A stretch of DNA of 64,000 nt from Candidatus Kapaibacterium sp. (lineage in GTDB: Bacteria > Bacteroidota > Ignavibacteria > Kapaibacteriales > UBA2268): positions 52,515 through 116,514 of the forward strand of contig CALBDO010000032.1 of NCBI GenBank assembly GCA_937927515.1. Reading direction: 5' to 3'. Position numbers and translations under genes: made by a program. Of the stretch, positions 1 through 9,007 are shown in pieces. The notes beneath the pieces are model-generated. The model was not told where the DNA came from, did not search any database, and saw only the letters and a list, made by a program, of their open reading frames with translations. The number at the start of each line of letters is the position of its first letter. Position 1 is the stretch's first letter.

Positions 1-2
1 AA

Positions 3-590
3 CAAGTTCGGAAAACTAATAAAGATATTGAGGAGTTGCTTATTTATAACAAAATTTTTATAGATAGAACTGCAAACATAGGCGTTTTACCAGCAGATGT
101 AGCCATTAATTATGGTTGCAGTGGACCAATGCTCCGGGGCTCTGGTGTGCCTTTCGATTTGAGAAAAGCCGAACCATATTCCATTTACGATAGATTTGAT
201 TTTGAAATACCAGTTGGTAAAGGCGAAGTTGGAACTGTTGGAGATTGCTGGGATAGAAATATTGTAAGAATGCGCGAGATAGAACAAAGCTGTCGGATAA
301 TCGAACAAGCAATTGCTCAAATGCCCGATACTGGAGATGTCCAGTCTGCTATACCAAAAAAAGTCCGACCCCCAAAAGGTGAAGTTTATTTTCGATGTGA
401 AAATCCAAAAGGCGAACTTGGGTTCTACATCATTAGTGACGGAAAGGACAAACCATATAGGGTAAAGGGACGTGCCCCTAGTTTTGTGAACCTGAGCGTT
501 CTGCCAGAAATCTCCCGTGGGTATTTATTTGCAGATTTAATTGTTATCCTTGGTAGTATAGATATAGTACTTGGAGAAATTGATAGGTAG
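3..590 (+). CDS. nuoD: NADH-quinone oxidoreductase subunit D, C-terminal part (cut by window edge)
   Basis: This is the 49-kDa quinone-pocket subunit in the peripheral arm of complex I. The frame is open to the left edge of the window, so the start is missing; the TTG at 36 is an internal leucine. What remains is the C-terminal half: an [10 protein letters not shown] segment, [11 protein letters not shown], the [19 protein letters not shown] block, and the conserved end in [13 protein letters not shown], all typical of NuoD and the related hydrogenase large subunits. Hydrogenase-type NiFe-binding cysteines are not seen, which fits NuoD. It is followed 17 nt later by nuoH in the same direction, so nuoE, nuoF and nuoG, which sit between D and H in many genomes, are absent here. 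Confidence 0.95.
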   Translation, partial: QVRKTNKDIEELLIYNKIFIDRTANIGVLPADVAINYGCSGPMLRGSGVPFDLRKAEPYSIYDRFDFEIPVGKGEVGTVGDCWDRNIVRMREIEQSCRIIEQAIAQMPDTGDVQSAIPKKVRPPKGEVYFRCENPKGELGFYIISDGKDKPYRVKGRAPSFVNLSVLPEISRGYLFADLIVILGSIDIVLGEIDR

Positions 591-607
591 GACAAAGAAA
601 TTATTCT

Positions 608-1660
608 ATGGAAACATTTAATGTTTTTGATGTTCTTTTGGGTAATAACTTTCTTAGTGCGTTAATAAGTGTTGTGCTTCCACTCGTATTTTTGGTAATT
701 TATGCACTGATTGCAATTTTAGGCGAATTAAAAATATCTGCCTGGATACAGGAAAGATTGGGTCCAATGCGTACTGGTCCTTATGGTATTTTACAGCCAT
801 TGGCAGAGGTAATTAAATTAATCCAGAAAGAGGACATTGTCCCCGCCGGGGCAAATAAATTGTTGTTCAACTTAGCCCCTTACATTATTTTTGCTGGTTC
901 ATTTGCTGGATTTGCTGTTATTCCTTTTACAGCAGCTTTTGTGCCAGCTGAGATAAATATTGGATTATTTTATGTTTTTGCCGTTGGTGCTTTTGCTGTT
1001 ATCGGAATAGTTATGGGGGGTTGGGCCTCGAATAATAAGTACTCTTTGCTCGGTGCCATGCGCTCTGCTTCTCAGATGATTAGCTATGAAATTCCCGGTG
1101 CCCTTGTCATACTCTCTGCTGCTGTTTTAGCAAATACGCTTGATATGCAAAAGATAACCTCGCTTCAGGAGGGTGGTTTTTGGAATTGGTTCTTGTTTGG
1201 TGGACCCGGTGGGTTTTCTAAAATTTGGATACTTCCTTTTACGTTGCTTCTCTCTTTAATTTATATGATTGCTTCTCTTGCCGAAACAAACAGGACTCCT
1301 TTCGACATTCCCGAGGGAGAGTCCGAACTTGTAGCTGGCTATCACACAGAGTATTCTGGGATGAAATTTGCTATGTTCTTCTTTGCTGAATACTCGAATA
1401 TGTTCATCGTTGCTGCAATATTAAGTATTGTCTTCTTAGGCGGATGGACTTCACCGTTTGGTTCATTTATGAGTGGCTATTGGTGGGGTATTTTTTGGTT
1501 TGTCTCTAAAGCAATGTTTATTGTTTTTATTCAAATTTGGTTGCGATGGACTTTGCCCCGTGTCCGAGTAGACCAGCTTATGTATCTTGGATGGAAAATA
1601 TTATTACCTTTTGCACTTGTGTGCTTTGTAATTATCAGCTTGTATAGAATAATCTATTGA
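608..1660 (+). CDS. nuoH: NADH-quinone oxidoreductase subunit H
   Basis: This is the complex I membrane subunit that joins the peripheral arm to the membrane arm and forms much of the quinone chamber. At 350 aa it has the usual family length. The sequence is strongly hydrophobic with about eight to nine membrane segments. Family signatures include [18 protein letters not shown] near the N-terminus, [10 protein letters not shown] in the middle, and the loop [26 protein letters not shown] split over two stretches, rich in the conserved acidic residues near the quinone site. The ATG at 608 lies 17 nt after nuoD. The ribosome-binding site is weak (AAAGAAA), suggesting translation coupled to nuoD. 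Confidence 0.97.
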   Translation: METFNVFDVLLGNNFLSALISVVLPLVFLVIYALIAILGELKISAWIQERLGPMRTGPYGILQPLAEVIKLIQKEDIVPAGANKLLFNLAPYIIFAGSFAGFAVIPFTAAFVPAEINIGLFYVFAVGAFAVIGIVMGGWASNNKYSLLGAMRSASQMISYEIPGALVILSAAVLANTLDMQKITSLQEGGFWNWFLFGGPGGFSKIWILPFTLLLSLIYMIASLAETNRTPFDIPEGESELVAGYHTEYSGMKFAMFFFAEYSNMFIVAAILSIVFLGGWTSPFGSFMSGYWWGIFWFVSKAMFIVFIQIWLRWTLPRVRVDQLMYLGWKILLPFALVCFVIISLYRIIY

Positions 1661-1685
1661 TTTATAAAATAGATTGGAGGCTAAT

Positions 1686-2237
1686 ATGATAGATTATTTT
1701 AAATATGTATGGACTTGGTTCTATACAATACTAATTGGAATGAGAGTTACTTTGAAGCATTTGTTTGCAAAAAAGGTAACTATTCAGTATCCAAATGAGC
1801 GCTACCCCATTCCACCCATTGCAAGGAATAGACTTCAGCTCGACCCAGACCGTTGCAATGGATGCATGCAGTGTTCGAGAATTTGCCCAGTCCAGTGCAT
1901 TACAGTCGAAACACTTAAAGTTGTACCTACCGACCCCGAAAAGCCTCGAATGTTTGATGGTACACCCCGAAAAATTTGGGTACCCAGATACGATATAGAT
2001 TTTGCTAAATGTTGTTTCTGCGGGTTGTGTACAACTGTCTGCCCGACAGAGGCCATTAAGCACACAACAGACTTTGAATACAGTAGTTACACCAGAGAAG
2101 ACTTGATTTACCACTTCTCTGATATGAGCCCTGAGAAGGTCGAAGAGAAAAAAAACTTGTTAGCTGAATGGACCGCTAAAGAAAAAGCTGCGAAAGCGAA
2201 GCAAGAATCTGAAGTATCCTCGAAAGAAGTTAATTAA
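1686..2237 (+). CDS. nuoI: NADH-quinone oxidoreductase subunit I (2x[4Fe-4S] ferredoxin)
   Basis: This subunit carries clusters N6a and N6b, which pass electrons along the peripheral arm towards the quinone. Counting from the ATG at 1686 it is 183 aa with two full ferredoxin motifs: C57-x2-C60-x2-C63-x3-C67-P and C109-x2-C112-x2-C115-x3-C119-P. The longer reading frame begins at a TTG at 1674, but that codon is part of the Shine-Dalgarno GGAGG (1676-1680), so the ATG six bases after it is the better start. The C-terminus is a Lys/Glu/Ala-rich tail of about 35 residues. It lies 25 nt after nuoH and 10 nt before nuoJ. Confidence 0.96.
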   Translation: MIDYFKYVWTWFYTILIGMRVTLKHLFAKKVTIQYPNERYPIPPIARNRLQLDPDRCNGCMQCSRICPVQCITVETLKVVPTDPEKPRMFDGTPRKIWVPRYDIDFAKCCFCGLCTTVCPTEAIKHTTDFEYSSYTREDLIYHFSDMSPEKVEEKKNLLAEWTAKEKAAKAKQESEVSSKEVN

Positions 2238-2247
2238 AGTAGAATAT

Positions 2248-2751
2248 ATGTTAGAAGAAATTGTATTTTGGTTTTTTGCATTAATGATTATTGGTTCTGC
2301 ACTTGTTGTTGTTCTGTCTAGAAATATGATTTATTCTGTATTTGCCTTGCTTTTTACTTTTTTCGGTGTAGCTGGTATTTATGTACTGCTGAGCGCGGAT
2401 TTTCTTGCTGTAACACAGATTATGATTTATATCGGTGGGATTTTAGTTTTGCTGATTTTTGGTGTGATGTTGACTAGTAAGATAACAGGGGTAGATGTAA
2501 AAAGTGGTCAGACTGGTAAAGTACAGATGTTCTTTGCTGGGATAATTTCATTGTTCATTATTGTTTTGCTTTTCTACATTGCAGTTTCCACCAATTGGAA
2601 TAGAGTTGAAAGCACTGCTTACGAGGTTAACTCGACAATAGAGATAATAGGAAAGCAACTTTTAACCAATTATCTTCTTGCTTTCGAGAGCGCTTCTGTT
2701 CTTCTTTTGATAGCAATCATTGGTGCCGCATTAATTGCAAGGAGAAAGTAA
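2248..2751 (+). CDS. nuoJ: NADH-quinone oxidoreductase subunit J
   Basis: A small hydrophobic complex I membrane-arm subunit (167 aa, about five membrane helices), next to NuoK and NuoA at the start of the proton-translocating arm. The family-typical stretch ADFLAVTQIMIYIGGILVLL, containing the pi-bulge helix, and the following FGVMLTSK are present. The last TM ends in ALIARRK just before the stop. The stop is separated from the nuoK ATG by a single base, so the two are almost certainly translationally coupled. The last codons of nuoJ contain the AAGGAG ribosome-binding site for nuoK. Confidence 0.95.
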   Translation: MLEEIVFWFFALMIIGSALVVVLSRNMIYSVFALLFTFFGVAGIYVLLSADFLAVTQIMIYIGGILVLLIFGVMLTSKITGVDVKSGQTGKVQMFFAGIISLFIIVLLFYIAVSTNWNRVESTAYEVNSTIEIIGKQLLTNYLLAFESASVLLLIAIIGAALIARRK

Positions 2752-2752
2752 A

Positions 2753-3061
2753 ATGGGAGTTGGATTAACTAATTACATTGTACTTAGTGCGATTTTATTT
2801 GGGTTGGGAATTTTTGCCATTATTACTAGAAAAAATGCAATACTTGTGTTAATGGGTGTTGAGTTGATACTTAACTCTGCAAATATTAATTTCGTTGCAT
2901 TTGCAAAGTTCAACAAGTTGAACATTGAAGGACACATTGCAGCTATTTTTGTAATTATGCTTGCCGCAATCGAGGTTGCCGTTGCTTTGGCAATCGTGCT
3001 CAATATTTATCAAAATTATAAACATATAAATGTCGACGAAATCGATAGTCTTAAAGAGTAA
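2753..3061 (+). CDS. nuoK: NADH-quinone oxidoreductase subunit K
   Basis: A complex I membrane subunit of 102 aa, the normal length for NuoK, with three hydrophobic helices. The conserved acidic residues are visible in MGVELILNSANINFVAF (helix 2 glutamate) and AAIEVAVALAI (helix 3 glutamate), which belong to the hydrophilic axis of the proton pathway. A longer frame starts at a TTG at 2735, but that lies inside nuoJ and in the AAGGAG ribosome-binding site, so ATG 2753 is chosen. It is followed 22 nt later by nuoL. Confidence 0.96.
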   Translation: MGVGLTNYIVLSAILFGLGIFAIITRKNAILVLMGVELILNSANINFVAFAKFNKLNIEGHIAAIFVIMLAAIEVAVALAIVLNIYQNYKHINVDEIDSLKE

Positions 3062-3083
3062 TGTTTGAAAAGGGATTTGAACT

Positions 3084-5249
3084 ATGAGTGGTGAAGTCTT
3101 GCTTTATATAGGTACAGCGATTCTTTTATTCCCCCTTTTAAGTTTTGTAATTAATCTTTTCTTCGGGAAAAGAATAGGTAAAGCAAGTTCAATTGTTGCA
3201 ACTTCCATTCTTGGGGTTGTTCTTATACTGTCGTTCATCATATTTTATTCAAAAGTTTTTGGACATTTTGAAAATAAATTAGTACAAAATGGTAACATAC
3301 TTCTGGAAGTGTCTGATAAAATTTTACAAATCAAATTTACTTGGCTAGACCTTCAAACGATACAATTGAAAGTTGGAATCGGTATAGACAACCTTGCTGC
3401 TATAATGCTTGTTGTTGTTGCTTTGATTAGCTTCTTAGTTCATCTGTTTTCAATTGAGTACATGAGTGGCGACCCTAGATACTCTCGCTATTTTGCATAT
3501 CTTGGATTGTTTACTTTTTCCATGAATGGGATTGTTCTTGCCAATAATTTTCTTTTTATGTATATTTTCTGGGAATTAGTTGGAATAAGTTCTTACTTGC
3601 TGATTGGATTTTGGTACGAGAAAAAATCTGCTTCAGATGCTGGTAAAAAAGCTTTCTTGGTCAATCGTGTTGGCGACTTGGGCTTTTTCATCGGCATAAT
3701 GATTTTATATTTTAGTTATGGTACACTATTATTCGACGATATATTTGGTAGCATAGCCCAAGGCAGGTTACCTTTCGATAGCGAAACCATTCTTACGCTT
3801 GCTGGTATTTTTGTCTTTTGCGGTGCAATTGGAAAATCTGCTCAATTTCCACTTCATGTTTGGTTGCCCGATGCAATGGAAGGCCCCACTCCCGTTAGTG
3901 CTTTGATTCACGCTGCAACGATGGTTGCCGCTGGTGTTTATCTTACTGCCAGAGTCTATGCGATGTTTACTGCATCTGCTTTGAGCTTTATTGCCTCGAT
4001 TGGTGCTATAACTGCTTTTCTTGCGGCTACAATAGCGCTAACACAAGTTGATTTTAAACGTGTTCTTGCATATTCAACTGTTAGTCAGTTGGGTTACATG
4101 ATAATGTCTCTTGGTGTTGGTGCTTATACAATGGGATTTTTCCATTTGGTTACCCATGCCTGGTTCAAAGCAGCATTGTTCCTTGCCTCTGGCTCTGTCA
4201 TCCATGCCATGCATCATGCGGCACATCATTTGGGCGACCATCATACCGACCCACAAGACATCCGAAACATGGGTGGCCTTCGCAAAACAATGCCGTGGAC
4301 TTATAGAACTTTCCTATTTGTTACCTTAGCAATATGTGGAGTGCCTCTTACTTCTGGATTTTTAAGTAAAGATGGTATCTTGGCAGGTACTCTCGCCTAT
4401 GCACAGTTAACCGGCGGTTGGCATTGGCTGATTCCTATCGCTGGTTTTGCTTCTGCTGGTTTAACCGCTTTTTATATGTTTAGACTTTTGATTCTTTCTT
4501 TTCATGGCGAGCCCAAAACCAACGTTGCAAAGCATACAAAGGAAAACAATTGGATTATTCTCCTGCCTTTGTTTGTGTTGTCAATTCTTTCATTTTGGTT
4601 TTTCTATTCTCCAAATCCATTAGATGCGCATCAGGGTTGGTTCCCAAAAGCCATAGTTCAACCTAAAAGTGTTGTCCCCGATGAACAACAATGGGAATTC
4701 CTTTTGATTAATGGTTATAACCAAAACGAACATACATTTCAGCAAGTAGAGCATGCATCACATCATTATATCAATGGATTTGAAGAAGCAATGCATCATG
4801 CTCATTATCCAGCAATGATATTGTCTTTGTTAATTGCTGGAACCGGAATTCTATTTGCTTTCTTGTTCTATCAGTTTAAAATATTAAACCCAGATACAAT
4901 TGTTAATCAATTTCCTTTGCTTTATAAAGTTTCCTACAAAAAATGGTATTTTGATGAGATTTATAATGCTACAGTTGTTGCAGCTACTGTTGGTTTTGCA
5001 AAGATATCAGCACTATTCGATTTGAAAATAATAGATGGATTGGTTAATGGCTCTGCTTGGGTTGCAAGAAATCTTGGCTATTTCATTGGTCATTTCGATA
5101 ATATAGTTATCGACGGTTTAGTCAATTTGATTGCGAATCTGACGGGCTTTTTCGGTTCGATGGTTCGATATTTACAAACTGGAAGAGTACAAACATACGT
5201 TGCTTTTGCAATTGTAGGATTGATTTTACTCGTTTACTTTTTGTTTTGA
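3084..5249 (+). CDS. nuoL: NADH-quinone oxidoreductase subunit L (antiporter-like)
   Basis: The distal antiporter-like proton pump of complex I, with the long lateral helix at its C-terminus. It is 721 aa, at the long end for NuoL. The key pump residues are visible: glutamate in YIFWELVGISSYLLIGFWYEK, lysine in GAIGKSAQFPLHVWLPDAMEG, the SALIHAATMVAAG helix, and the lysine in HAWFKAALFLASGSVIHAM. A loop rich in histidine (HAMHHAAHHLGDHH) follows, as in many NuoL proteins. The C-terminal 180 residues include YKKWYFDEIYN, typical of the region before the lateral helix. The spacing is 22 nt after nuoK and 34 nt before nuoM. Confidence 0.97.
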   Translation: MSGEVLLYIGTAILLFPLLSFVINLFFGKRIGKASSIVATSILGVVLILSFIIFYSKVFGHFENKLVQNGNILLEVSDKILQIKFTWLDLQTIQLKVGIGIDNLAAIMLVVVALISFLVHLFSIEYMSGDPRYSRYFAYLGLFTFSMNGIVLANNFLFMYIFWELVGISSYLLIGFWYEKKSASDAGKKAFLVNRVGDLGFFIGIMILYFSYGTLLFDDIFGSIAQGRLPFDSETILTLAGIFVFCGAIGKSAQFPLHVWLPDAMEGPTPVSALIHAATMVAAGVYLTARVYAMFTASALSFIASIGAITAFLAATIALTQVDFKRVLAYSTVSQLGYMIMSLGVGAYTMGFFHLVTHAWFKAALFLASGSVIHAMHHAAHHLGDHHTDPQDIRNMGGLRKTMPWTYRTFLFVTLAICGVPLTSGFLSKDGILAGTLAYAQLTGGWHWLIPIAGFASAGLTAFYMFRLLILSFHGEPKTNVAKHTKENNWIILLPLFVLSILSFWFFYSPNPLDAHQGWFPKAIVQPKSVVPDEQQWEFLLINGYNQNEHTFQQVEHASHHYINGFEEAMHHAHYPAMILSLLIAGTGILFAFLFYQFKILNPDTIVNQFPLLYKVSYKKWYFDEIYNATVVAATVGFAKISALFDLKIIDGLVNGSAWVARNLGYFIGHFDNIVIDGLVNLIANLTGFFGSMVRYLQTGRVQTYVAFAIVGLILLVYFLF

Positions 5250-5283
5250 AAATTTTTAACTGAATAAATGGAGGAAATAAAGG

Positions 5284-6924
5284 ATGCAGAGTAGTTTAGG
5301 ATTTCCGATTTTAACATGGCTTGTTTTCCTTCCAATTATCGGGATGCTTTTGGTTCTTCTTGTGCCGCTTGGAAAAGATGAGCGAAGCCGCGAAGTTTCC
5401 CATATTATAATGCGATGGATAACGGTTGTCATCACTTTTATTCAATTAATTCTTGCGATTGTCATCTATTTGAACTACAACAAAGGTTTACCTGGGGTTA
5501 ATGATGCTTCTACTTTCCAATTTGTAGAAAGATTAACTTGGATTAATGCCAATTTCCCAATCATTGGTCATATTAAAATTGAATATTTTTTAGGTATCGA
5601 TGGATTAAGTGTCCCAATGGTTTTACTTACTGCGATTGTTTGTTTCGTAGCAGTATTTCCCTCTTTTGTGATTGAAAAAGGTGTCAAAGGTTATTTTGCT
5701 ATGTATTTGCTTTTGGATACTGGGATGATGGGAGTGTTTGTTGCTTTGGATTTCTTCTTGTTTTATGTCTTTTGGGAATTAATGCTGCTACCAATGTATT
5801 TCTTGATAGGAATTTGGGGTGGTCCAAGAAAAGAGTATGCTGCTATTAAGTTCTTCATATACACTCTTGTTGGTTCTGTTTTTATGTTGCTTGTGATGAT
5901 TGGCTTGTACTACAGTGTTGGCTCCTTTAGCATAATCGATATGATGAACCCAGAAAACTTTAAACCAAACTCCATCTTCGAGGGAATGCATACCACCATA
6001 AGATACATTGCTTTTATGGCTTTATTTATTGGGTTTGCGATAAAAGTACCATCTGTTCCTTTCCACACTTGGTTGCCCGATGCACACGTGGAGGCACCGA
6101 CACCAATAAGCGTTATTCTTGCAGGTGTCCTCTTGAAAATGGGGACATATGGAATGATAAGAATTGCATTCCCAATTTTCCCCGATGCCGTTGGCTATTT
6201 CCAATCGCTTATTGCTTGGGTAGGTATGATTAGTATTATCTACGGAGCACTGTGTGCATTAGGACAACATAAAGTAGGGCAACGTGATTTTAAAAAGTTG
6301 ATTGCATATTCAAGTGTTAGTCATATGGGTTATGTAGTTCTTGGCTTAGCTTCGATGCGGCCCGAAGGGATAAGTGGTGCAATATTCCAAATGTTTAATC
6401 ACGGAACAATCACTTCAATGCTGTTTATGATTGTGGGTGTAATCTACGACCGTGCTCATACTCGGGGATTGGATGAATTTGGTGGTCTGGCGAATAAAAT
6501 GCCAGTCTATACTGGAATTATGATGGTTGCTTTTTTTGCCGCCATTGGGCTTCCTGGATTGAGTGGATTTATTAGCGAAGCGATGGTCTTTTTGGGAGCT
6601 TTCAATACCTACCCATATCTTACTATTGCTTCTGGACTTGGGATAATCTTGGGTGCTGCTTATATGCTTTGGACATTGCAGAAAGTGTTTTTTGGTAACC
6701 TACCAGATAGATGGAATAAACCGTGGGACCCAACGGGAAAGAAATTCCCCGGTGATGATTTGATTGCTCGCGAGTATCTTGCGCTTGTCCCTCTTGCCAT
6801 TATTATTATTTACCTTGGCGTATATCCAAATCCAATGCTTAGTTTGATGAACACCTCTGTGAACTATTTCGTCCAATTTATGAAACCTTATGTGCTAATA
6901 GGAAATTTTCTCTCGGGGATGTAG
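5284..6924 (+). CDS. nuoM: NADH-quinone oxidoreductase subunit M (antiporter-like)
   Basis: The second antiporter-like proton pump of complex I, 546 aa with about 14 helices. Conserved elements are LFYVFWELMLLPMYFLIGIWG with its pump glutamate, the lysine in GFAIKVPSVPFHTWLPDAHVE, LLKMGTYGMIR, the AYSSVSHMGYV motif, and NHGTITSMLFM. The ribosome-binding site is good (GGAGG at about 5271) before ATG 5284. It lies between nuoL and nuoN, 34 and 18 nt away, in the standard L-M-N order. Confidence 0.97.
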   Translation: MQSSLGFPILTWLVFLPIIGMLLVLLVPLGKDERSREVSHIIMRWITVVITFIQLILAIVIYLNYNKGLPGVNDASTFQFVERLTWINANFPIIGHIKIEYFLGIDGLSVPMVLLTAIVCFVAVFPSFVIEKGVKGYFAMYLLLDTGMMGVFVALDFFLFYVFWELMLLPMYFLIGIWGGPRKEYAAIKFFIYTLVGSVFMLLVMIGLYYSVGSFSIIDMMNPENFKPNSIFEGMHTTIRYIAFMALFIGFAIKVPSVPFHTWLPDAHVEAPTPISVILAGVLLKMGTYGMIRIAFPIFPDAVGYFQSLIAWVGMISIIYGALCALGQHKVGQRDFKKLIAYSSVSHMGYVVLGLASMRPEGISGAIFQMFNHGTITSMLFMIVGVIYDRAHTRGLDEFGGLANKMPVYTGIMMVAFFAAIGLPGLSGFISEAMVFLGAFNTYPYLTIASGLGIILGAAYMLWTLQKVFFGNLPDRWNKPWDPTGKKFPGDDLIAREYLALVPLAIIIIYLGVYPNPMLSLMNTSVNYFVQFMKPYVLIGNFLSGM

Positions 6925-6942
6925 GATTTAGGTGTGTGAATT

Positions 6943-8448
6943 ATGGTAGAATTTGGAAATTTGATTAGCAATTTACAAAGCAGTCTCAACTTTTTTTTAC
7001 CGGAACTTGTGCTTGTTATTACTTTGCTTACATTGATTGTTGTTGATTTGCTCTTTCGAAAAATCCGTTTTATCAATGCTTATGTTTCTATCTTTGGGTT
7101 TGTCGTTTCTGGTTTACTTTTATTATTCCAGACAAGAGAAGGTGTGGGATTTCTTGGCTCATTTGTTTCCGATAACTTCTCTTTTTTCTTTAAAATCATA
7201 ATCCTGTTGACTAATATACTTATTGTTTTGATGAGTTTCGAAAGTAAAGAATTAATTGAAAAAGGTGGTAACCTTGGTGAATTCTATACTTTCCTTGTCG
7301 GGATGAGTTTTGGGATGTTTTTGGTCACCGGAGCAACCAATTTAATACTGATTTACCTTGCTATCGAAACCATGAGCATATCCTCCTACATTCTCTCGGG
7401 TTATACCAAGGAAATTCGCCGTGCAAGTGAAGCCTCGCTTAAATATGTTATTTTCGGTGCCATTTCTTCGGGTTTGATGATTTATGGTATATCCTTGCTT
7501 TTTGGTCAGACTGGAACACTGAATTTATATGAGATTAAAAATTTCCTTGCTATAAATAAAGTCGACACATTTCCATTTTTCGTTTCCACTATGTTAATTC
7601 TTGCTGGTTTTGCTTATAAAATTTCTGCTGTGCCATTTCATTTTTGGACCCCCGATGTTTACGAGGGCGCTCCCATAACGATTACTGCATACCTCTCTGT
7701 TGCTTCCAAGGCAGCTGGTTTTGCAGCTCTTCTTCGCTTCTTGAAGTTAGCTCTTTCGCTTCACACCGAGACTGTCGATTCAATTTGGACTATGGTATCG
7801 AGTATAGATTGGACTTTGGTGATAGCTGTTCTCTCGGTGCTAACAATGACACTTGGAAATATCGTCGCACTCTGGCAAAATAATTTAAAAAGACTTCTAG
7901 CATATTCCAGCATTGCACACGCTGGTTACATTCTAATGGGTGTAGCTGTATTGAATGATACTGGCACTGCTTCTGTGCTTGTTTATTTCTTTATGTACCT
8001 TTTAATGAATATTGGCGCTTTTATCTGCGTTATGCTTGTTTCAAATGAAATTGGAAGCGAGGATATAAAAGATTTCGAGGGGTTAGGATATCGCTCCCCT
8101 TTGATTGCTACTTTGTTTTCTGTTTTGCTATTTTCTTTGATAGGATTGCCTCCAACTGCTGGCTTCATCGCAAAGTTTTACATATTCGCTGCTGTGTTGG
8201 ATGCTGGACTCATCTGGCTCGCTGTTGTCGGCGTAATCAACAGCGTAATTTCACTTTACTACTATGTTAAAATTATGAGAAATATGTTCATTCGTGGGAT
8301 TGATAAAGATAAGTCCACTATACGAGTTGCACCAGTAAATCAAATAATTGTTTTTATCCTTGCAGCTCTTACATTACTCTTTGGTATCTACTTCTCACCA
8401 ATTATTAATTGGGCTAATGCCTCTGCAAGCATTTTAGTTTGGAAATGA
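6943..8448 (+). CDS. nuoN: NADH-quinone oxidoreductase subunit N (antiporter-like)
   Basis: The third antiporter-like subunit of complex I, 501 aa and hydrophobic throughout. Motifs are LAIETMSISSYILSGY (pump glutamate), AYKISAVPFHFWTPDVYEGA, and LKRLLAYSSIAHAGYILMG. It is the last nuo gene of the cluster; the next gene downstream is the unrelated macrodomain protein 37 nt later. No hairpin terminator is evident after the stop, so some read-through into the next gene is likely. A promoter-like element (8458-8465) also lies in the gap. Confidence 0.96.
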   Translation: MVEFGNLISNLQSSLNFFLPELVLVITLLTLIVVDLLFRKIRFINAYVSIFGFVVSGLLLLFQTREGVGFLGSFVSDNFSFFFKIIILLTNILIVLMSFESKELIEKGGNLGEFYTFLVGMSFGMFLVTGATNLILIYLAIETMSISSYILSGYTKEIRRASEASLKYVIFGAISSGLMIYGISLLFGQTGTLNLYEIKNFLAINKVDTFPFFVSTMLILAGFAYKISAVPFHFWTPDVYEGAPITITAYLSVASKAAGFAALLRFLKLALSLHTETVDSIWTMVSSIDWTLVIAVLSVLTMTLGNIVALWQNNLKRLLAYSSIAHAGYILMGVAVLNDTGTASVLVYFFMYLLMNIGAFICVMLVSNEIGSEDIKDFEGLGYRSPLIATLFSVLLFSLIGLPPTAGFIAKFYIFAAVLDAGLIWLAVVGVINSVISLYYYVKIMRNMFIRGIDKDKSTIRVAPVNQIIVFILAALTLLFGIYFSPIINWANASASILVWK

Positions 8449-8457
8449 TAATTTAAT

Positions 8458-8465
8458 TAATTTTG
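8458..8465 (+). promoter_or_regulatory. Candidate -7 box (TAATTTTG) for the macrodomain gene
   Basis: A perfect match to the Bacteroidota -7 consensus TAnnTTTG, about 20 nt before the ATG at 8486. A TTTG lies upstream at 8438-8441, but the spacer is only 16 bp against the usual 19-21, so the upstream element is doubtful. Confidence 0.35.
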
Positions 8466-8485
8466 TTTATTGTTTTTTGTAGTTT

Positions 8486-9007
8486 ATGCCTAAAATAGAG
8501 TTGCTTAAAGGCGACATCACGAAATTGCAAGTTGATGCGATTGTTAATGCTGCCAATAGTTCTCTTATGGGCGGCGGTGGTGTTGATGGTGCAATACATC
8601 GTGCTGCTGGACCCGAGTTACTTGAAGAGTGCAAAAAAATTATCGCTCGAATTGGTAGCTGTCCACCAGGTAACGCTGTTATTACTGGGGCTGGTAAATT
8701 GGAATGTAAATATGTTATACATTCCGTTGGACCAATCTGGCGTGGTGGTTTTTACAATGAATCCCAGCTTCTTCGACAGGCCTACTTAAATTCGTTGAAA
8801 TTAGCAATGGATTATCAAATAAAGACCATAGCTTTTCCAAACATCTCTACGGGAGCCTATGGCTTTCCAAAGGAGTTAGCAAGCGACATTGCAATCTCTG
8901 CTGTAGAAGAATTCTTAAAAGAAAATCCAGAGATTGAAAAAGTTATCTTCGTCTGTTTCGACGAAGAGAATTATCAAATTTATAAGAAGAAACTCTCCAA
9001 TGTATAG
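8486..9007 (+). CDS. Macrodomain protein, probable O-acetyl-ADP-ribose deacetylase
   Basis: A single-domain macro protein (173 aa) of the MacroD/YmdB type, which hydrolyses O-acetyl-ADP-ribose and removes mono-ADP-ribose from acidic residues. All the family loops are present: [20 protein letters not shown], the glycine-rich [14 protein letters not shown] catalytic loop, HSVGPIW, and the phosphate-binding ISTGAYGFP. It follows nuoN by 37 nt, and its last 8 nt overlap the OstA-like gene, so the two are probably cotranscribed. The physiological substrate here cannot be inferred. No ADP-ribosyltransferase is encoded next to it. Confidence 0.92.
   Translation: MPKIELLKGDITKLQVDAIVNAANSSLMGGGGVDGAIHRAAGPELLEECKKIIARIGSCPPGNAVITGAGKLECKYVIHSVGPIWRGGFYNESQLLRQAYLNSLKLAMDYQIKTIAFPNISTGAYGFPKELASDIAISAVEEFLKENPEIEKVIFVCFDEENYQIYKKKLSNV

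Noticed and set aside
8934..9000. Longer start of the OstA-like protein inside the macrodomain gene
   Set aside because: It would put charged residues before a clean signal peptide; ATG 9000 begins directly at that signal.
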